Shown here one piece after another: positions 59,047 through 64,000 of a stretch of 64,000 bases of DNA (position 1 is the stretch's first letter; each line of letters starts with the position of its first letter). The notes beneath the pieces are model-generated. The model was not told the origin of the DNA and made no database searches. It was given only the letters and a program-made list of their open reading frames with translations. This stretch comes from Hyphomicrobiales bacterium (GTDB lineage Bacteria; Pseudomonadota; Alphaproteobacteria; Rhizobiales; Rhizobiaceae), in NCBI GenBank assembly GCA_900472785.1, contig UCJH01000020.1, forward strand, positions 64,388-128,387, read 5' to 3'. Made by a program: the position numbers and the translations under genes.

Positions 59047-59193
59047 ATGACAATGCTGGAGAAAGCAAACTGATGCTGCACGACGATGGTGATGCGGCTG
59101 CCAGGCGTCCCGCATTTTCGGTGCGTCTGGCATGTGGACGACTTACCGTCCGTCGCATACGCTGTGAAGACTTCCTGATGGTGAGGTGAGCAG

Positions 59194-61284
59194 ATGTTGG
59201 CCCTTAAAATTCCGGCGGTCCTTATCTTGTTGCTGCTGACGGCAATCGGTGCCCGTGCCGAAGGCGATTCCAGAGTTGCTCTGATCATCGGGAATTCCGC
59301 CTATAAGTCACTCCCGAAACTCCCCAATCCCATCGAAGATGCGCGCCTGATGGAAAGTGCGCTGAAGGCTGTCGGATTTGATACGATTACGATCGTCGAC
59401 GCGCAGCGGCAAAAGGTCATCGAGGGCATGAAAACCCTCTTGTCGAAAATCGGCCCCGACAGCAGCGTCGTGGTCTTTTACGCCGGCCATGGAATTCAGT
59501 ATGAAAATGAGAACTACCTGATTCCGATCGACAGCGAATTGTCGGATGCGGCCAGCCTGCCGTTCGAGGCGTTCAGCTTGAAGCTTGTAACGGATCAGAT
59601 CGCACGGGTGCAGCCAAAGATCGCCATCTTCATTCTTGATGCGTGCCGCAACAATCCTCTGGAGACCAACCGCTCCGCAGGAAGCGGCGGTGCGACGCCG
59701 AACGGTGCTACCCGCGGCCTTGCCCGCACGACAGGGCCGCTTGGAACCTATGTCGCCTATGCCACCGCCCCAGGCCAGGTGGCGAGCGATGGCAAAGGCA
59801 AGAACAGTCCGTTCACGCAGGCACTGGCGCGGGTTATAACGACGCCGGGCCTTCCCGTCGAACAGGTGTTCAAGAGAGTGCGGGAACGTGTTGTCGAGGA
59901 CACGAAAGGGGCGCAGATTCCCTGGGACAACTCTTCGCTGATCAAGGATTTCTTCTTCAAAACCGCACTGACGGAGGAGCCGCAATTTTCTGTCGAGGCG
60001 ACGCAGGACGCGAAAGCCTGGCAAGTGGCCTCGGCTGCCGATACGCAAACAGCCTATGTCACCTATCGCGATGCCTTCCCCCAAGGGCTTTTCGCTGATA
60101 TCGCCGAGACGCGATTGAAGAGCTACGAGAAGGCCAAGGACAATACGCCCGACGTGGCGGTTGCCCAACTGCCGGCCAACCGCACGGTCGACACCTCGAC
60201 CGATCTTCTTACATGGAATGAAATCTCCAGTTCCACCGACCCGGATCGATATCGCGACTATCTCGAAAAATATCCGGACGGGCTTTTCGCCAAGCTTGCC
60301 CGCTTGCGGCTGGAGGACTTGTCGAAGGACGGCATCAGTGCTGTGACGAATCTTGATGCAAAGCTTTCGCCGCGCTTCGCCGAATTCGAGGAAACGCCGC
60401 TTTATCCGGAAATCACCGAATGCGATCGCCAGGCGGGCCATGTCCAGGAGATCGCGGATCCGTCCGTAGGCGTCTATTTCAAGGAAATCGTTCCGGAAAA
60501 GGCCATTCCGGCGTGCCTGGACGCCTTGAAGCAGTTTCCCGACAGTTTGCGCATCCTCGTCAACTACGCCCGCGCCATCGATGCAGCCGGACGGCATGAT
60601 GAGGCGCGCGAAATCTACCGCATGGGCGCCGAAAAGGGATTTCCGATTGCGATGCGTTCGCTGGGCGACGTCTATAGGGATGGCCGCGGCGTCGAGAAGA
60701 ACCTGAACGAAGCACGCTACTGGTACGTGCTGGGTGCAGCAAAAAACAACGTTTTTGCCGAATTCAATCTCGGCCTGATCTTCCTGCAGGGCCTGGGCGT
60801 TCCGGAAAACAAGGAAAAGGCCGTTTTCTGGTTCTGGCGCGCCGCACGACAGGGATTTGCCCCGGCGATGCAGCGGCTTGCGAATTTTTATATTGCCGGC
60901 GAGGTGGTCAACAAGGACGAGCAGCAGGGAAGGATATTGTTGCAGGGCGCCGCGGAGATGGGCAACTCGGCCGCAAGGCTTCGCTACGGCGAAGTCTTGA
61001 TCGAGGGTATCGGTGGAGAAAAGGACGCGAAAGGCGGAAAGCAGTGGATCGAAAGCGCGGCGTTGAGCGGATATGGCTCAGCGCAGGTCAAGCTTGCCGG
61101 GCTTTATAGGGATGGCATCGGCGGCAAGCCCGACGCCCAGCAAGCGCTGAACTGGCTTGTGCTCGCCGAAAAAGGCGGAGCCGCCTCTGCCAAGGCCGCC
61201 GTTCCGCCGCTTGCCAAGCAGCTCGGCAAGACCGGCCTCAAGAAGGCCGGAAAGTTTGCGGACGCCTTCGTGCCCAAACCATAA
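59194..61284 (+). CDS. Secreted caspase-like (peptidase C14) protein with Sel1 repeats, second copy
   Basis: A 696-residue protein with signal peptide (IPAVLILLLLTAIGARA). The caspase domain has VALIIGNSAYKSLPKLPN, His in VVFYAGHGIQYENENYL and Cys in FILDACRNNPL. A middle region follows (WQVASAADTQTAYVTYRDAFP, a repeated 'W..i..s.dp..Y..Yl..yP.G.fa..A..r' unit also at WNEISSSTDPDRYRDYL). The C-terminal part has Sel1 repeats (MRSLGDVYRDGRGVEKNLN, FNLGLIFLQGLGVPENKEK). Same architecture as 54973-56667 but longer. GAGGTGAG precedes ATG 59194. Confidence 0.9.
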   Translation: MLALKIPAVLILLLLTAIGARAEGDSRVALIIGNSAYKSLPKLPNPIEDARLMESALKAVGFDTITIVDAQRQKVIEGMKTLLSKIGPDSSVVVFYAGHGIQYENENYLIPIDSELSDAASLPFEAFSLKLVTDQIARVQPKIAIFILDACRNNPLETNRSAGSGGATPNGATRGLARTTGPLGTYVAYATAPGQVASDGKGKNSPFTQALARVITTPGLPVEQVFKRVRERVVEDTKGAQIPWDNSSLIKDFFFKTALTEEPQFSVEATQDAKAWQVASAADTQTAYVTYRDAFPQGLFADIAETRLKSYEKAKDNTPDVAVAQLPANRTVDTSTDLLTWNEISSSTDPDRYRDYLEKYPDGLFAKLARLRLEDLSKDGISAVTNLDAKLSPRFAEFEETPLYPEITECDRQAGHVQEIADPSVGVYFKEIVPEKAIPACLDALKQFPDSLRILVNYARAIDAAGRHDEAREIYRMGAEKGFPIAMRSLGDVYRDGRGVEKNLNEARYWYVLGAAKNNVFAEFNLGLIFLQGLGVPENKEKAVFWFWRAARQGFAPAMQRLANFYIAGEVVNKDEQQGRILLQGAAEMGNSAARLRYGEVLIEGIGGEKDAKGGKQWIESAALSGYGSAQVKLAGLYRDGIGGKPDAQQALNWLVLAEKGGAASAKAAVPPLAKQLGKTGLKKAGKFADAFVPKP

Positions 61285-61316
61285 ATTCCGTTGTCATGGC
61301 GCCGCATGGTCCGCTT

Positions 61317-62024
61317 TCAGTTTTTTTGCAGGAAGAAGACCGCGTTGTTGTTGAAACCATGCCAGGCGCTTTCCGGTATGTTCATTTCCCTAAGCCGTTC
61401 CTGCGGGAAAAGCCGCGTGGCATCGTAACTTTCGGGGATCGGCAAAACGGCTCCGAGCGTTTGGTGGAAATCCTCCGGCGAAAAAATCCGCCAGTGATCC
61501 CATTGGCCGCAATGCTTGACGCGCCATTCCTCATCATGTTCGGGCGATGCCTCGCGGTACCCACCGGGCATGAACGGGACGGACAGGATATGCCATCCAC
61601 CCGTCTTGACCAGCATGTCCAGCTTTGTCAGCACCGGGCGATAATCGCAGGCGACATGTTCGATGACATGGTTGTGGATCACCAGATCAAAGGAGCCGTC
61701 TGCAAATTGCCCGAGGTCATGGCACAGATCGAGCGTCGCCGCCCCGCGATCGCTGAACCGGCCGACGTCCTTGTCGCCATGAATGTAGTTTCGTCCAAAC
61801 CGTGCCCTTAAAATGGGAGCGAGGCAACGTTCCGGTGCGATATGGAGGACACGAAGATTGCCGGAAAGCAAACCCTTGTCCTTCAGGAAAGCGAAGACAA
61901 GCCGATGGCGCTCGAGGGAATGGCAATGTTCGCATACGACGCCTTTGCGGACAAAGATGCTTCTGTCCGTCTGACGCATGTCGATGAATGCGCCGTGGCC
62001 ACAGATGTTGCATGCCGATTGCAT
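61317..62024 (-). CDS. Class I SAM-dependent methyltransferase with N-terminal zinc ribbon
   Basis: A 235-residue protein. Two Cys pairs at the N-terminus (CNICG and CEHCHSLERHRL) form a probable zinc ribbon. A SAM-binding Rossmann region follows: LRVLHIAPERCL (motif I variant with Pro/Glu), then LDLCHDLGQFADGSFDLVIHNHVIEHV. WRIFSPEDFHQTLG is typical of surface-glycan methyltransferases. The gene starts 9 bases after the glycosyltransferase stop, so the two are probably co-transcribed and modify the same molecule. Confidence 0.85.
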   Translation of the reverse strand: MQSACNICGHGAFIDMRQTDRSIFVRKGVVCEHCHSLERHRLVFAFLKDKGLLSGNLRVLHIAPERCLAPILRARFGRNYIHGDKDVGRFSDRGAATLDLCHDLGQFADGSFDLVIHNHVIEHVACDYRPVLTKLDMLVKTGGWHILSVPFMPGGYREASPEHDEEWRVKHCGQWDHWRIFSPEDFHQTLGAVLPIPESYDATRLFPQERLREMNIPESAWHGFNNNAVFFLQKN

Positions 62025-62032
62025 GATGGTTC

Positions 62033-64000
62033 CTAAGACATTTCCGGTGGCTCAGCGCTGGTGACATCCCAATCCGTCCGCACCAGTCGAGCATGATCCT
62101 CGAAAAACCGGGTGATTTCACGCGCTCCGTTCGTCCATTTGATGGCGCGGCAGCGCGTGGCGATGCGATGGCGTTCGGCGGGATCGAGCAATTGCTCGAT
62201 ATGATCTGGCACATGCGCCAGATCATAGTCCCGGCGCATCACCAGGCCATGTCCCGTCAGTTCCGCCCAGCGCGCGCGGTTCAACTGCAGGTCCATCTCA
62301 TCCGCCTCATTGGGTACGAAAAGCGTGGGTATGGCGCCCAGGACATGTTCATGGAATGTGTTGTAGCCGGCAGCCGTCACGGCAGCATCGAAAGCGCGGC
62401 TGTAGCGGAAACTCGGGAAAAGCTCTGCGGTGCGATAACGCGGATGCTTCGGTGGGGCAGCAACCGTCTCCGCTGCGATCGGCGATCGCAGGTCGAGCAG
62501 CAGGGTGTCGGGCCGCGCCAGAACGGCGGCGATGACAGCCTCGCGGATCGGTGCCATGTCGAAATTGGCGCCGGAGCCAAGCTGCAGCGCGACCACCGTC
62601 AGGCCTTCCGGAAGATCGAGGGCCGCCCTCGCCGCCTCGCGGCTCATCCGCTCCTCCGGCTCGACGTGCAGCACCGGCGGTACGAGCAGAACCTTTCCGC
62701 GTTCTGATTTTGTCGGGCCTTGATCGAAATCCTGGGCGAGCTCAGCCGGTTCGATGACCGCATCGAAATGCACGGATTTTTCCAGAAATTGCCGATGGCT
62801 TTCGCGCCACATCGGGCGGCGGACCCATACGGAAAAGCTGTTCGGGAACATGGCCATGACATCCACGATGCCGCTATATACGGCCGTTGCGTCATAGGCG
62901 AAGATGGTCGGGCGAAGATGGGCGAGGAGTTCGAACACTTCCTCCGCCAATGTCCGGTTCCAGTCCTCCGTGTCGGCGTTCAGATGCCGGTGATAGGTCA
63001 GGAAATGTGCAAGATATCCCTCCTGAACCACAGCCTTCATGGAATGGGACATGGTGGCGAACACGGCCCGTAGGTCCGGCGGAAGATGGCGGGCTATCGA
63101 AAGCTGCCTGGCCAGATGGCCCATGCCGATGCCGTTGGAGGAAACAAACAGAATATTGCGGGTCGGCAATGGCTGCGGCAATCCGCTGGGTTGCGGCGCC
63201 GGTACCCCGAAAGCATCGCGCAACCGTCCGATCCGCCCCTCATAGACATCGGCCGAGCACATGTTGACGGCAAAGCTGCGGGCCTTGCGGCCTTGCGATT
63301 CGTAGGCTGCCGGGTGCGAGACAAAACGGCTGATCTCCGCTTCCACCTGATCGGGTGTCGCATAGATGGCCGCGCCGCCGAATATGGTTTCGAAGTGTGG
63401 CGGCAGGATCACCACCAATCCGACCGCAAGCGCCTCGAGTATGGTACGGCCAAAAGCTTCCGACCATTTTTCATCGTGATAATAGACATAAAAATCCAGC
63501 GATGCGAGGAAGGCGGCAATTCCCGTCCAGGCAAAAGGGAGTAGTTCCCAATTGGCGGGAAGCGTGCCGTATTTCTCCTGCAGGAAGTCGCCAGCGCCGA
63601 GGACGCGGACATGGTACCGTTTCCCGTCCGGCGGATAGGCCAGCCACGCGTCCTCCCTGGATGGCCATTTGAGCGCATCAGGCCTTGAATGCCGGCCGAT
63701 CACGATCGGCTTTCCAACCGGCCGAGTTTTGCGCGCCGGCCAATCGTCGATGTCGATCAGGTTCATCCAGTCCTCATCAAGGACGGTCACATGTTTCGGC
63801 AGGGATCGGGTCAGGCTGTTGCGAACGACGCCGCTGACCGGCGCGAGGGCAGGCCACAGCCCGAAAGCGGTCCAGCAGTTTTTTGCAACGATGAACGGGT
63901 CATACTGCATGTTCCCATGTCGATCGAACATCGGATGATGCAGGACAACGACAAGCGCACGGGTCTCGACGCGCAACGGTATCGTTGGACGGTTTGACAT
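62033..64000 (-). CDS. Two-module glycosyltransferase (5' end at window edge)
   Basis: At least 655 residues; the frame is open to the window end, so the start may lie beyond it. The first part (1-~270) resembles the C-terminal half of GT4-type glycosyltransferases (EAFGRTILEALAVGLVVILP, FGGAAIYATPDQVEAEI). The second part (~290-655) is a MurG/UGT-like GT-B fold starting ILFVSSNGIGMGHLARQL, with LVVPPVLH-type nucleotide-sugar loop and AVTAAGYNTFHEHVLGAIPTLFVP. It probably assembles a cell-surface glycan. The fusion of two different transferase halves is unusual. Confidence 0.8.
   Translation of the reverse strand: MSNRPTIPLRVETRALVVVLHHPMFDRHGNMQYDPFIVAKNCWTAFGLWPALAPVSGVVRNSLTRSLPKHVTVLDEDWMNLIDIDDWPARKTRPVGKPIVIGRHSRPDALKWPSREDAWLAYPPDGKRYHVRVLGAGDFLQEKYGTLPANWELLPFAWTGIAAFLASLDFYVYYHDEKWSEAFGRTILEALAVGLVVILPPHFETIFGGAAIYATPDQVEAEISRFVSHPAAYESQGRKARSFAVNMCSADVYEGRIGRLRDAFGVPAPQPSGLPQPLPTRNILFVSSNGIGMGHLARQLSIARHLPPDLRAVFATMSHSMKAVVQEGYLAHFLTYHRHLNADTEDWNRTLAEEVFELLAHLRPTIFAYDATAVYSGIVDVMAMFPNSFSVWVRRPMWRESHRQFLEKSVHFDAVIEPAELAQDFDQGPTKSERGKVLLVPPVLHVEPEERMSREAARAALDLPEGLTVVALQLGSGANFDMAPIREAVIAAVLARPDTLLLDLRSPIAAETVAAPPKHPRYRTAELFPSFRYSRAFDAAVTAAGYNTFHEHVLGAIPTLFVPNEADEMDLQLNRARWAELTGHGLVMRRDYDLAHVPDHIEQLLDPAERHRIATRCRAIKWTNGAREITRFFEDHARLVRTDWDVTSAEPPEMS

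Noticed and set aside
54973-61284. Possible anti-phage defence island based on caspase-domain genes
   Set aside because: Both caspase proteins have signal peptides and Sel1 repeats and no nucleotide-binding, CHAT-gasdermin or CRISPR-associated partners are nearby.
1-64000. CRISPR arrays, tRNA and rRNA genes
   Set aside because: I looked for regularly spaced repeats and for tRNA-like cloverleaves with TTCGA arms and found none that held up.

Overview
The window is high-GC, densely coded DNA with many 4-nt ATGA/GTGA overlaps inside operons. The gene content points to a Rhizobiaceae-type alphaproteobacterium (Rhizobium/Agrobacterium/Neorhizobium-like): sitABCD divergent from a Mur-type Fur protein, a TGA-N9-TCA iron-box-like site, a Rhizobiales-type mosaic palindromic repeat, and an array of hairpins carrying the anti-Shine-Dalgarno CCUCCUCCC loop of the cuckoo/CcsR small-RNA group. 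This placement is inference from content; no rRNA or tRNA was seen.

Layout. 1-1.2 kb: an IS30-family transposase. 1.26-10.6 kb (minus): a ten-gene catabolic operon of DUF1185/AA_synth protein, alpha/beta hydrolase, flavin reductase, LLM-class flavin monooxygenase, aldehyde dehydrogenase, NIPSNAP protein and a spermidine/putrescine-type ABC importer. A divergent GntR regulator (10.65 kb) and a DenD-like dehydrogenase follow. 12.6-14.6 kb: small or isolated genes (secreted protein, orphan BrnA-like antitoxin, SDR, acylphosphatase-like pseudoenzyme). 14.8-23.0 kb (plus): a tightly coupled eight-gene operon with a stand-alone Rieske protein, a ring-hydroxylating oxygenase catalytic subunit without a Rieske cluster, a GST-like protein, an amidohydrolase of the 8-oxoguanine/guanine deaminase type, and a BMP-type nucleobase/nucleoside ABC importer. 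Its closest conceptual parallel is the NdmC/NdmD/NdmE purine N-demethylase. It is the best candidate for an undescribed system here.

23-28 kb: rsgA, then sitDCBA with divergent mur. 28.4-32.7 kb: narK-type transporter and nirBD behind a consensus sigma54 promoter; no assimilatory nitrate reductase gene follows, and a VapBC pair sits where it would be expected. 34-38.6 kb: AraC regulators and a TonB-dependent siderophore receptor. 38.9-45.2 kb: a GntR-controlled operon joining a Cys/Met-metabolism PLP enzyme to a carbohydrate-type ABC importer. 45.2-46.4 kb: a class III nucleotide cyclase. 46.5-46.64 kb (minus): three tandem hairpins, each with a CCUCCUCCC loop, with a sigma32-like promoter and terminal U-run.

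46.9-54.4 kb: alpha-2-macroglobulin plus PbpC. 54.6-64 kb: an envelope/surface region with two secreted caspase-Sel1 proteins flanking a lipoprotein and a heparinase II/III-type protein, then a zinc-ribbon methyltransferase and a two-module glycosyltransferase that runs to the window edge.
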